A stretch of 64,000 nt of DNA, taken from the NCBI GenBank assembly GCA_937906455.1, contig CALCYT010000014.1, positions 15,310 through 79,309 of the forward strand, given 5' to 3'. The stretch's first letter is position 1, and the number at the start of each line of letters is the position of its first letter. Both the position numbers and the translations under genes were made by a program. Below, in pieces: positions 15,266-22,534 of the stretch. The stretch comes from an uncultured Bacteroidales bacterium. Lineage in GTDB: Bacteria > Bacteroidota > Bacteroidia > Bacteroidales > F082. The notes beneath the pieces were generated by a model. That model saw only the letters and a program-made list of their open reading frames with translations. It did not search any database and had not been told where the DNA came from.

Positions 15266-16702
15266 ATGACGCGACAGGATTTGTACAAGGCACTCACCAC
15301 CTCGTTTGGCTACGACCCCACGGAAGGCCAACGTACTGTGTTGTATCATCTCGCGGCCTTTCTATTGTCTGAGAAGCCCAATCCCGCTTACCTTTTGCAA
15401 GGATATGCCGGTACCGGAAAGACCACTCTTGTGACCACTTTGGTGAAGACGCTTCCACAGATTGGGCTGCGCTACCAGCTAATGGCACCCACAGGTAGAG
15501 CTGCCAAGGTGTTGAGCGGCTACACAGGCAAGAACGCATCCACCTTACATCGCAAGATTTACCGTTTCCAACAATACGCCGACGGCTCGTTCCGCATGAC
15601 GAGATCTGAAAACAAGGCTAAAGACACCCTCTTCATTGTGGATGAATGCTCAATGATTCCTGATGATTTCTCAAGCGGGCGTTCTCTGCTCGACGACCTC
15701 ATCGGCTATGTGTTCAGTGGCGAAAACTGCAAGCTCCTGCTTATCGGCGACAACGCCCAGCTGCCTCCGGTGGGATTGGAAAACAGCCCCGCCAACGACA
15801 TTGAAGTGCTGAAGCATGGCTTTAATCTCACCGTGGCAACACATGAACTCACCGAGGTGATGCGACAAGAAGAAGAATCGGGGATTTTGTGGAACGCCAC
15901 ATATCTACGCCGTCATTTCGAAGGAGATTTCTCCATTCCGCTACGCTCCAGTCGAAATGACGCGTTACTGCCCCTTTTTAATGTCAACGGTTTTCCTGAC
16001 GTGCATCGCATTGAACCTCAAGAGTTTGAAGAATTGCTATGGCAAAATTTCAATGGCAATAACAACAACGCCGTCATAATCTGCAAGAGCAACAAACGCG
16101 CCAATATGTACAATCAGGCTATTCGTGCACGTATCTTGCAGGAAGATGGTGAGATTTCGACAGGCGATAAGCTGATGGTAGTGAAAAACAACTATTTCTG
16201 GACCGATGAGGATCAAAAAATCAGTTTTATCGCCAACGGCGACATGGTCGAGCTGATGCGCATCAACAATATTGAGGAGATGTACGGCTTCCATTATGCC
16301 GATGTTGAGATACAACTCTCCGATTATCAAGAAGAACCAAATCTGTCAGTAAAAATTCTCCTTGAAACTCTCACCAGCAACTCCCCTGCCCTCACTCAAG
16401 ATGAATCTGACAAACTTTACAAAGCCATTGAAGAAGATTACATGGACATCCCGAACCGTCGTGACAGATACAAGGCGATGCGACAAAACCCATATTTCAA
16501 CGCGTTGCAGGTGAAGTTCGGCTATGCGCTCACCTGCCATAAGACGCAGGGCGGACAATGGCAGACAGTGTTCATCGACGCGCCTTATCTCGAGGACGAA
16601 GAACCTTTGCAGCTCAGCGACTTACGTTGGTTTTACACTGCCGTTACACGCGCTCAGAAACAGCTGTATTTCGTCAATTTCAAAGACGAATATTTTGAAT
16701 AA
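15266..16702 (+). CDS. RecD-like superfamily 1 helicase carrying an in-frame palindromic repeat
   Basis: The 478-residue protein has Walker A in LLQGYAGTGKTTLV near residue 45, MAPTGRAAKVL, Walker B in LFIVDECSMI near 120, GDNAQLPPVG, and C-terminal motifs TCHKTQGGQW and WFYTAVTRAQ. This is the core of RecD/Dda-type 5'-3' helicases without RecB or RecC partners. It probably acts alone in DNA repair or replication. Residues around 216-233 (FEGDFSIPLRSSRND) are encoded by a 52-bp palindromic element also present in a spacer of this window. The segment therefore looks like a later insertion. The gene starts 1 base after tamL. Confidence 0.88.
   Translation: MTRQDLYKALTTSFGYDPTEGQRTVLYHLAAFLLSEKPNPAYLLQGYAGTGKTTLVTTLVKTLPQIGLRYQLMAPTGRAAKVLSGYTGKNASTLHRKIYRFQQYADGSFRMTRSENKAKDTLFIVDECSMIPDDFSSGRSLLDDLIGYVFSGENCKLLLIGDNAQLPPVGLENSPANDIEVLKHGFNLTVATHELTEVMRQEEESGILWNATYLRRHFEGDFSIPLRSSRNDALLPLFNVNGFPDVHRIEPQEFEELLWQNFNGNNNNAVIICKSNKRANMYNQAIRARILQEDGEISTGDKLMVVKNNYFWTDEDQKISFIANGDMVELMRINNIEEMYGFHYADVEIQLSDYQEEPNLSVKILLETLTSNSPALTQDESDKLYKAIEEDYMDIPNRRDRYKAMRQNPYFNALQVKFGYALTCHKTQGGQWQTVFIDAPYLEDEEPLQLSDLRWFYTAVTRAQKQLYFVNFKDEYFE
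15911..15962. repeat. Palindromic repeat element inside the helicase gene
   Basis: Perfect 11-bp arms CGTCATTTCGA (15911-15921) and TCGAAATGACG (15952-15962) enclose a 30-bp centre. Reversed, the centre contains GAGAAATC and a GGAGCGTAGCGG stretch. The prfA-pyrF spacer copy at 57949-58033 has the same end arms and GAGAAATC. The element keeps the helicase frame open. Confidence 0.8.
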
Positions 16703-16706
16703 AAGA

Positions 16707-16728
16707 GATGCTGTATTGCTACAGCATC
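16707..16728. terminator. Hairpin between convergent helicase and enolase genes
   Basis: GATGCTGT and ACAGCATC form a perfect 8-bp stem with a 6-nt loop. On the minus strand TCTTTTATT follows, a weak U tract suiting enolase termination. On the plus strand an A-rich run follows, so plus-strand termination is less certain. Confidence 0.5.
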
Positions 16729-16775
16729 CCCACCATAAACAAAAAAAACAAATTAGTCGCTTATGCGACACTACC

Positions 16776-18065
16776 CTATTTCGTGAATTTATGATTCTTT
16801 CCCGGATAATAAGCCATATCGCCAAGTTCCTCTTCAATTCGCATCAGCTGATTGTATTTGCAGATACGGTCGGTACGTGACGCAGAACCTGTTTTTATCT
16901 CGCCGGTGTTCAATGCCACGGCGAGGTCGGCGATAGTCGTGTCTTCTGTCTCTCCAGAACGATGACTCATAACAGCGGTATATTGGTTTCGATAGGCAAG
17001 ATTAACAGCTGCAATAGTCTCTGTCAGCGAACCTATCTGATTGACTTTCACCAATATAGAGTTAGCGACATTACGGTCGATACCCATCTTCAAGCGTTCA
17101 ACATTTGTGACAAAGAGGTCGTCGCCAACGAGTTGTATCTTACTGCCCATAGTGTCGGTCATGAGTTTCCATCCATCCCAATCGTCTTCAGCCATGCCGT
17201 CTTCGATAGAGATGATAGGATATTTCTTCACCCAGTTATTCCAAAACTCCACCATTTCCTTGGCGTTCAGCTTCTCGCCTGTCGATTTGTGCAGATGGTA
17301 AGCCTTTTCTTCCGGAAGGTAGTATTCTGATGAAGCGGCGTCGAGAGCGATGAACACGTCTTCGCCAGGACGATAGCCAGCTTTCTCTATAGCTTTGAGA
17401 ATCACTTCAATACCCTCGTCGTTTGATTTGAGATTTGGTGCGAAGCCACCTTCATCGCCAACATTTGTCGAATAACCGGCGGCTTTCAGCACGTTTTTGA
17501 GGTTGTGGAATATCTCAGAGCCCATCTGAATAGCCTGATGGAATGATGTCGCGCCGACCGGCATAATCATAAACTCTTGGAAGTCAACGCTATTATCAGC
17601 ATGAGAACCGCCATTGAGTATATTCATCATAGGTATTGGCAATGTGTTTGCGCTGACACCGCCGACATAGCGATACAATGGCTGGTCGGTATATATGGCA
17701 CCGGCTTTGGCGCATGCGAGTGACACGCCGAGTATTGCGTTGGCACCGAAGTTTCCTTTGTTTTTTGTGCCGTCAAGCTCAATCATCTTGGCATCGATGG
17801 CATTCTGGTCTGTAACCTCATAGCCTTCAATAGCTTTTGCTATCTCGTTGTTCACATGGTCAACTGCCTTGTAAACGCTCTTGCCCATGAATTTCGTTTT
17901 GTCACCATCGCGAAGTTCCACAGCCTCATGGACACCTGTCGAGGCGCCTGATGGCACTGCTGCTCTGCCGAGAATGCCGTCTTCGGTGATGACATCGACT
18001 TCCACTGTCGGATTTCCGCGAGAATCCAGGATCTGGCGGGCATGAATTTTTTCTATTCTACTCAT
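16776..18065 (-). CDS. eno: Enolase
   Basis: The 429-residue protein matches bacterial enolase along its length: SRGNPTVEVDV near residue 15, GGSHADNSVDFQEFMI near 155, the metal ligands in SIEDGMAEDDWDGW and GDDLFVTN, and SHRSGETEDTTIADLAVA near 365. It converts 2-phosphoglycerate to phosphoenolpyruvate in glycolysis. It lies downstream of the ribosomal block but has its own promoter (18101-18108), and a terminator lies between it and rplQ, so it is a separate unit. Confidence 0.98.
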   Translation of the reverse strand: MSRIEKIHARQILDSRGNPTVEVDVITEDGILGRAAVPSGASTGVHEAVELRDGDKTKFMGKSVYKAVDHVNNEIAKAIEGYEVTDQNAIDAKMIELDGTKNKGNFGANAILGVSLACAKAGAIYTDQPLYRYVGGVSANTLPIPMMNILNGGSHADNSVDFQEFMIMPVGATSFHQAIQMGSEIFHNLKNVLKAAGYSTNVGDEGGFAPNLKSNDEGIEVILKAIEKAGYRPGEDVFIALDAASSEYYLPEEKAYHLHKSTGEKLNAKEMVEFWNNWVKKYPIISIEDGMAEDDWDGWKLMTDTMGSKIQLVGDDLFVTNVERLKMGIDRNVANSILVKVNQIGSLTETIAAVNLAYRNQYTAVMSHRSGETEDTTIADLAVALNTGEIKTGSASRTDRICKYNQLMRIEEELGDMAYYPGKNHKFTK

Positions 18066-18100
18066 TTTATTCTATTTTTAAATATTTTCAATACAAGTTA

Positions 18101-18108
18101 CAAAGATA
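18101..18108 (-). promoter_or_regulatory. -7 box of the enolase promoter
   Basis: The minus strand reads TATCTTTG, a perfect match to the Bacteroidetes -7 box, 35 bases before the eno start. The -33 region is a poly-T stretch without clear TTTG. AGATAAA heptamers begin just upstream, at 18116. Confidence 0.6.
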
Positions 18109-18115
18109 CAAAAAA

Positions 18116-18143
18116 AGATAACAGATAAAGGATAAAAGATAAA
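18116..18143. repeat. AGATAAA heptamers upstream of enolase
   Basis: AGATAAC, AGATAAA, GGATAAA and AGATAAA follow one another. The same heptamer is repeated before the DUF4290 gene at 39177-39218. The run lies between the rplQ terminator and the enolase promoter. Confidence 0.7.
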
Positions 18144-18154
18144 AGAATTTTTTT

Positions 18155-18190
18155 AAAAAAACAGTAGAGACGCCTTGATGACGCCTCTAC
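18155..18190 (-). terminator. Intrinsic terminator of the ribosomal protein block
   Basis: Arms GTAGAGACG (18164-18172) and CGCCTCTAC (18182-18190) pair with one imperfect position. On the minus strand the hairpin is followed by TG and seven T. It lies about 50 bases after the rplQ stop and closes the long str-S10-spc-alpha transcript. Confidence 0.75.
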
Positions 18191-18196
18191 CTTAAG

Positions 18197-18236
18197 CCTC
18201 TAAACTTATAAACTTTTAAGCTTCTAAGCTATTAAG
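18197..18236. repeat. Octamer repeats adjoining the rplQ stop codon
   Basis: CTTATAAA, CTTTTAAG, CTTCTAAG and CTATTAAG follow one another, ending five bases before the rplQ stop (18242). They resemble the CTAYTAAG array near the fabG stop. Here too a GTAGAGACG terminator hairpin lies beside the repeats. Confidence 0.65.
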
Positions 18237-18241
18237 CTAAT

Positions 18242-18760
18242 TTATTCAGCCTTTGGAGCCTCTTCAGCCGGTGTAGCGTTTTCTGCCGGAGCAACAGCTA
18301 CTTCTTCAGCCTTGGGAGCCGTCTCGGTTGCTTTCTTCTTGCCACCACGACGTGTTGACTTGGTTGTCTTAGCGGCGGCCTTCTTGCCGTTGGTGTAAAC
18401 ATCGTTGTAGTCAACGAGTTCCATCATGCACATATCCGCATTGTCACCGGCACGCAGACCAAGTTTTATGATACGTGTGTAGCCGCCAGGACGGTTAGCC
18501 ACTTTCTGGCTCACCTCACGGAACAACTCTGTGACAGCGTATTTGTTTTGCAACTGTGCGAAAACGACACGACGAGAGTTTGTGGAGTCGTCTTTGGAAC
18601 GTGTGATCATCGGTTCGACGTAGGTACGCAAAGCCTTTGCCTTAGCCGTTGTGGTAATGATGCGTTTCTCAAGTATCAGCGACGACGCCATATTTGACAG
18701 CATGGCATTACGGTGAGCGGCTTTTCTTCCTAAATGATTGATTTTCTTATTGTGTCTCAT
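18242..18760 (-). CDS. rplQ: 50S ribosomal protein L17 with C-terminal tail
   Basis: The 172-residue protein begins MRHNKKINHLGRKAAHRNAML, the L17 signature. The core ends near residue 120, after GDNADMCMMELVDYN. The remaining 50 residues form a Lys/Ala then Ala/Glu-rich tail, as is common for L17 in Bacteroidetes. L17 lines the peptide exit region of the 50S subunit. It follows rpoA by 5 bases and is the last gene of the alpha-operon part. Confidence 0.97.
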   Translation of the reverse strand: MRHNKKINHLGRKAAHRNAMLSNMASSLILEKRIITTTAKAKALRTYVEPMITRSKDDSTNSRRVVFAQLQNKYAVTELFREVSQKVANRPGGYTRIIKLGLRAGDNADMCMMELVDYNDVYTNGKKAAAKTTKSTRRGGKKKATETAPKAEEVAVAPAENATPAEEAPKAE

Positions 18761-18765
18761 CTCTT

Positions 18766-19758
18766 TTATTCCTTATCTAATTTATATTTACTGATATTCA
18801 TTCCAAATTCGAGTCCTTTGCTTCTGACCAGGTCTTCCAATTCTGTGAGTGACTTCTTACCGAAGTTACGGAATTTAAGCAGGTCGGCCTTGTTGAGGGC
18901 AACGAGTTCGCCGATTGTCTCGACTTCGGCTGCTTTGAGGCAGTTCAGAGCGCGAACTGAAAGATCCATGTCAACGAGTTTGGTCTTCAGAAGTTGACGA
19001 ATATGCAGTGAGCCTTCGTCAAAGTCTTCCGACACCGTTTTCTGTTCATCCATCATGGTGATGCGTTCGTCGGAGAACAGCATGAAGTGATAAATGAGGA
19101 TCTTAGCAGCTTCCGTCATTGCATCTTTCGGATTGATAGAGCCATCTGTTTCGATGTCAAGGATGAGCTTCTCGTAGTCGGTTTTTTGTTCGACACGATA
19201 GTTGTCAACCTTGAAACTGACGTTTCTGATAGGTGTATGGATTGAATCGATGGCGATGGTGTTGACCGGCGCGTTAAGAACCTTGTTCTCATCAGCGTTG
19301 ACATAGCCTCTGCCTTTTCCTATGGTCATGTCGATTGTCAGTTTCACCGATGGATCCATGTGGCAGATAACGAGTTCCGGGTTCAGCACTTGGAACACTG
19401 AGAGGAACTTGTTGATGTCACCTGCGACGAATTCTTCTTGTCCGCCGATGACGACGGTGACTTTCTCGAATGTCTCACCCGGGATCTGTTGTTTGAAACG
19501 AACCTGTTTGAACTTGAGCACTATATCGGTAAGGTCTTCAATGACGCCTGGGATTGGAGCCATTTCGTGTTCCACGCCTTCAATGCGTATTGAAGTGATG
19601 GCGTAACCTTCAAGCGATGAGAGGAGTACTCTTCTCAGGGCGTTACCTATTGTCATGCCGTAGCCGGGTTCGAGCGGGCGAAATTCGAAGACACCGTGTT
19701 TGTCTGTCGATTCTACCATGACGACCTTGTCAGGTCTTTGAAATGCTAATATTGCCAT
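18766..19758 (-). CDS. rpoA: RNA polymerase alpha subunit
   Basis: The 330-residue protein has the N-terminal assembly domain (GYGMTIGNALRRVLLSSLEGYAIT split over residues 33-56) and a C-terminal helix-hairpin-helix domain with LNCLKAAEVETIGELVALNKADLLKFRNFGKKSLTELED. Both domains are complete. Alpha dimers start polymerase assembly, and the C-terminal domain contacts activators and upstream DNA. The gene lies between rpsD and rplQ as in most bacteria. Confidence 0.98.
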   Translation of the reverse strand: MAILAFQRPDKVVMVESTDKHGVFEFRPLEPGYGMTIGNALRRVLLSSLEGYAITSIRIEGVEHEMAPIPGVIEDLTDIVLKFKQVRFKQQIPGETFEKVTVVIGGQEEFVAGDINKFLSVFQVLNPELVICHMDPSVKLTIDMTIGKGRGYVNADENKVLNAPVNTIAIDSIHTPIRNVSFKVDNYRVEQKTDYEKLILDIETDGSINPKDAMTEAAKILIYHFMLFSDERITMMDEQKTVSEDFDEGSLHIRQLLKTKLVDMDLSVRALNCLKAAEVETIGELVALNKADLLKFRNFGKKSLTELEDLVRSKGLEFGMNISKYKLDKE

Positions 19759-19777
19759 AATATCAGTTTATATTCGA

Positions 19778-20383
19778 TTATTTAGAATACAACTCAACGA
19801 TCAGTTGTTCATTGATGGTTTCAGGAATATCCTCGCGGTTCGGATAGTTCATGAACTTTCCTGTGAGGGTTGCTGAATCCCATTCTAACCATGGGAAGCT
19901 GTTTGAATGGCCTTCCACTGCGTTTGTGATGACTTCCAAGCTCTTTGATTTCTCGCGCACTGCCACGATGTCGCCTGGTTTCAGCATTGCTGAAGGGATG
20001 TTCATCACCCTGCCGTTCACTGTGATGTGACGGTGGCTGACGAGCTGGCGGGCAGCGTCACGTGTGGGGGCGATACCGAGACGATAGACGGTGTTGTCCA
20101 AACGTGATTCGATGAGCTGGAGGAGGATTTCACCGGTGATACCTTTCTTCTTCGAGGCCTTCTCGAAGGTGTTGCGGAACTGACGCTCAAGGATACCATA
20201 GGTGTATTTTGCCTTCTGCTTCTCCTGCAACTGGATGCCGTACTCAGAAACTTTTTTGCGCTTCTTGGCGGCGCCATGTTGTCCCGGAGGGAAATTTCTC
20301 TTTTCGTAATACTTGTCTGAGCCGTAGATTGGTTCACCAAACTTACGGGCGATCTTTGTCTTAGGACCTGTATATCTTGCCAT
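19778..20383 (-). CDS. rpsD: 30S ribosomal protein S4
   Basis: The 201-residue protein begins MARYTGPKTKIARKFGEPI and has NFPPGQHG near residue 31. An S4 RNA-binding domain follows (ESRLDNTVYRLG, and SHRHITVNGRVMNIPS near 115-130). The N-terminal region has no Cys cluster, so it is the zinc-free form. S4 is a primary 16S rRNA binder and in many bacteria an autogenous repressor of the alpha operon. Confidence 0.98.
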   Translation of the reverse strand: MARYTGPKTKIARKFGEPIYGSDKYYEKRNFPPGQHGAAKKRKKVSEYGIQLQEKQKAKYTYGILERQFRNTFEKASKKKGITGEILLQLIESRLDNTVYRLGIAPTRDAARQLVSHRHITVNGRVMNIPSAMLKPGDIVAVREKSKSLEVITNAVEGHSNSFPWLEWDSATLTGKFMNYPNREDIPETINEQLIVELYSK

Positions 20384-20410
20384 AACTTTTTCTTTTTAAA
20401 TGTTTAACAA

Positions 20411-20800
20411 TTACACTCTTCTGCGTTTTGGCGGACGGCAACCGTTGTGCGGTATTGGAGTGACGTCGATGATTTCTGTCACCTCCACGCCTGATGAGTG
20501 GATAGCGCGGATAGCTGATTCACGACCTGCGCCCGGCCCCTTGACATAAACTTTCACTTTACGTAATCCCAAGTCATACGCTGTCTTTGAGCATTCCTCT
20601 GCTGCCATCTGAGCCGCGTAAGGGGTGTTCTTCTTCGAGCCCTTGAAGCCCATTTTTCCGGCTGATGCCCAAGAAATGACTTGTCCTTCATTGTTTGCTA
20701 ATGAAATGATGATGTTGTTGAAAGAAGCTTTGATAAAAGCCTTACCGGTAGCCTCAATCTTCACAACACGTTTCTTAGCCGATTTTGTGTTTTTTGCCAT
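20411..20800 (-). CDS. rpsK: 30S ribosomal protein S11
   Basis: The 129-residue protein contains FNNIIISLANNEGQVISWASAGKMGFKGSKK (residues 28-58) and VKGPGAGRESAIRAI, and ends in TPIPHNGCRPPKRRRV, all typical of S11. It lines the mRNA exit cleft of the 30S platform. It is separated from rpsM by 105 bases that can form a long hairpin in the transcript. Confidence 0.98.
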   Translation of the reverse strand: MAKNTKSAKKRVVKIEATGKAFIKASFNNIIISLANNEGQVISWASAGKMGFKGSKKNTPYAAQMAAEECSKTAYDLGLRKVKVYVKGPGAGRESAIRAIHSSGVEVTEIIDVTPIPHNGCRPPKRRRV

Positions 20801-20849
20801 TTTTTGACTTTAATTTTTTAATGGTATTTAATATGCATCCAACCATGAG

Positions 20850-20908
20850 TAGTCTTTAGTCTTTAGTCTTTAGAGGACTAACAACTAAAAACTAAAAACT
20901 AAAAACTA
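20850..20908 (-). repeat. 24-bp heptamer-repeat hairpin between rpsM and rpsK
   Basis: The left arm (20850-20873) repeats AGTCTTT; the right arm (20885-20908) repeats CTAAAAA. In the minus-strand mRNA the arms pair along all 24 positions, with three G-U pairs where the repeats differ, around an 11-nt loop. In the plus-strand sequence the same positions would be C-A mismatches. The rpsM stop codon (20906-20908) is in the arm. No U tract follows, so it is not an intrinsic terminator. Confidence 0.75.
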
Positions 20909-21283
20909 CTTAGTGGCTTTCTTCTTGTTAGCGACTGTCTTCTTACGACCTTTACGTGTACGAGCGTTGTTTTTCGTACTCTGACCACGCAATGGCAATC
21001 CGAGACGGTGGCGGATTCCTCTGTAGCAACCGATATCCATCAAACGTTTGATGTTGATTTGCACCTCGCTGCGGAGTTCACCTTCAGTCTTGTAGTTGTC
21101 GGCGATGATGTTACGGATAGCATTCTGCTCATCATCGGTCCAATCCTGGACTTTTTTGTCAGCCGCGACGTTGGCTTCCGCAAGGATAGCCTTGGCAGCT
21201 GAACGGCCGATACCGTAAATGTAGGTTAAAGATATTTGACCTTGTTTGTTGTTCGGGATATCTACACCAGCAATTCTAGCCAT
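20906..21283 (-). CDS. rpsM: 30S ribosomal protein S13
   Basis: The 125-residue protein begins MARIAGVDIPNNKQGQISLTYIYGIG and ends with the basic RGQSTKNNARTRKGRKKTV tail, which reaches the decoding centre. S13 forms bridges with the 50S subunit. Its TAG stop codon is part of the heptamer-repeat hairpin downstream. It follows rpmJ by 18 bases. Confidence 0.98.
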   Translation of the reverse strand: MARIAGVDIPNNKQGQISLTYIYGIGRSAAKAILAEANVAADKKVQDWTDDEQNAIRNIIADNYKTEGELRSEVQINIKRLMDIGCYRGIRHRLGLPLRGQSTKNNARTRKGRKKTVANKKKATK

Positions 21284-21301
21284 AATTTTATCTCTTTTTA
21301 A

Positions 21302-21418
21302 TTAGCCCTGACGTTGTTTTTCCTTAGGGTTTTTTTTGTTAATTACATACAATTTACCTTTGCGACGCACTATTTTGCAATCGTCTGATCTCTTCTTGAT
21401 TGATGCTCTTACTTTCAT
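21302..21418 (-). CDS. rpmJ: 50S ribosomal protein L36, short gene
   Basis: A 38-residue basic protein starts with ATG at 21416-21418: MKVRASIKKRSDDCKIVRRKG and then KLYVINKKNPKEKQRQG. This is L36, and its place between infA and rpsM is the usual one. Only one Cys of the CCCH zinc set is present, so it is the zinc-independent form. It is the first gene after an internal promoter at 21465-21498. Confidence 0.95.
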   Translation of the reverse strand: MKVRASIKKRSDDCKIVRRKGKLYVINKKNPKEKQRQG

Positions 21419-21464
21419 TTTATTTATTTTTTTACTTTTTTCGAAGCATTCTATTTTTAGGGCG

Positions 21465-21498
21465 CAAAATTACAATTTTTTACGTTACGTTTTACAAA
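21465..21498 (-). promoter_or_regulatory. Internal promoter before rpmJ-rpsM-rpsK-rpsD-rpoA-rplQ
   Basis: The minus strand has TTTG (21495-21498), 22 bp, then TAATTTTG (21465-21472). The -7 sequence TTGTAATTTTGC and the 22-bp spacing are the same as in the rpsL promoter at 36594-36627. The transcript would start about 40 bases before rpmJ. Its leader contains AATGCTTCG, also found in the rpsL leader. Confidence 0.6.
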
Positions 21499-21513
21499 AA
21501 TAACGCATTTTTT

Positions 21514-21732
21514 TTATTTGTACCTGAAAGTTATACGACCTTTTGTCAAATCGTAAGGCGACATCTCGAGTTTTACCTTGTCTCCAGGGAGAATTTTGAT
21601 GTAATGCATACGCATTTTTCCGGAGATGTGTGCAATAATCTGCAGTCCGTTCTCCAATTCAACCCGGAACATAGCATTACCGAGCGATTCTGTTACTGTA
21701 CCGTCTTGTTCTATCGACAATTGTTTTGCCAT
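21514..21732 (-). CDS. infA: Translation initiation factor IF-1
   Basis: The 72-residue OB-fold protein contains GNAMFRVELENG, AHISGKMR and YDLTKGRITFRYK, matching IF-1. It binds the ribosomal A site during initiation. It follows map by 11 bases; the 95-base gap to rpmJ contains an internal promoter. Confidence 0.97.
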   Translation of the reverse strand: MAKQLSIEQDGTVTESLGNAMFRVELENGLQIIAHISGKMRMHYIKILPGDKVKLEMSPYDLTKGRITFRYK

Positions 21733-21743
21733 ATAATTTCTTT

Positions 21744-22520
21744 TTATTTGTTGTTTTCTACTGCTTCAGCCCATTCAAAACTGGATAATATTTCAGCTTT
21801 GCCGTGACGCACGGCTATATCGTGTTCGAAATGCGCGGCCGGTTTCCTGTCGCGTGTGGTGATGGTCCAGCCGTCGCGTTCCTGCACGATTTCTTTCTTT
21901 CCGAGAGTTATCATCGGTTCGATGGCGAGTACCATGCCTTCGTTCAGCTTGACGCCAGTGCCACGTTTGCCGTAGTTAGGCACCTGCGGATCCTCATGCA
22001 TTTTACGTCCCACGCCATGACCGACAAGCTCACGGACGACGCCGTAACCGAATTGTTCGACATGGCTTTGGACAGCGTATCCTATGTCGCCCACACGGTT
22101 GCCTGCCACCGCTACCTCGATGCCTTTGTAGAGCGACTCCTTCGTGCGTTTGAGAAGGAGCCTCACCTCTTCAGGCACCTCGCCGCAGCAGAATGTGTAG
22201 GCCGAGTCACCGACATAGCCGTTAAGCACAGTGCCACAGTCGATTGAGACAATGTCGCCGTCGCGAAGCTCGTAGTTGCCCGGTATGCCGTGAACCACCT
22301 GCTCGTTGACAGAGATGCATAAACTTCCGGGAAATCCTTCGTAGCCCTTGAAAGCAGGAGTTGCGCCATGGTCTCTGATAAACTCTTCGGCGAGTTTGTC
22401 GAGGTCTATGGTACGGACTCCCGGACGTATATGCTTTCCCACTTCGCCGAGGGTCTTGCCCACCAGCAAAGCAGCTTGTCTCAGCAATTCAATTTCGTTA
22501 TCTGTTCTGAAATGAATCAT
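21744..22520 (-). CDS. map: Type I methionine aminopeptidase
   Basis: The 258-residue protein has the metal-binding set of MetAP: the two Asp in DIVSIDCGTVLNGYVGDSAY, His in HGVGRKMHEDPQVPNYG, Glu in VLAIEPMI, and a final Glu or His near FEHDIAV. It removes the initiator Met from nascent proteins. Its location between secY and infA is usual in this phylum. It lacks the N-terminal zinc finger of the eukaryotic type. Confidence 0.97.
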   Translation of the reverse strand: MIHFRTDNEIELLRQAALLVGKTLGEVGKHIRPGVRTIDLDKLAEEFIRDHGATPAFKGYEGFPGSLCISVNEQVVHGIPGNYELRDGDIVSIDCGTVLNGYVGDSAYTFCCGEVPEEVRLLLKRTKESLYKGIEVAVAGNRVGDIGYAVQSHVEQFGYGVVRELVGHGVGRKMHEDPQVPNYGKRGTGVKLNEGMVLAIEPMITLGKKEIVQERDGWTITTRDRKPAAHFEHDIAVRHGKAEILSSFEWAEAVENNK

Positions 22521-22534
22521 TTTTCCTTTAGAAA

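Noticed and set aside
16707..16728. Strong bidirectional terminator
   Set aside because: Only the minus strand shows a U-rich tail and it is weak, so it is kept as a moderate-confidence hairpin.
21400..21807. 135-residue plus-strand frame across infA
   Set aside because: It overlaps infA, the map end and the rpmJ promoter, with low-complexity Phe-rich content.
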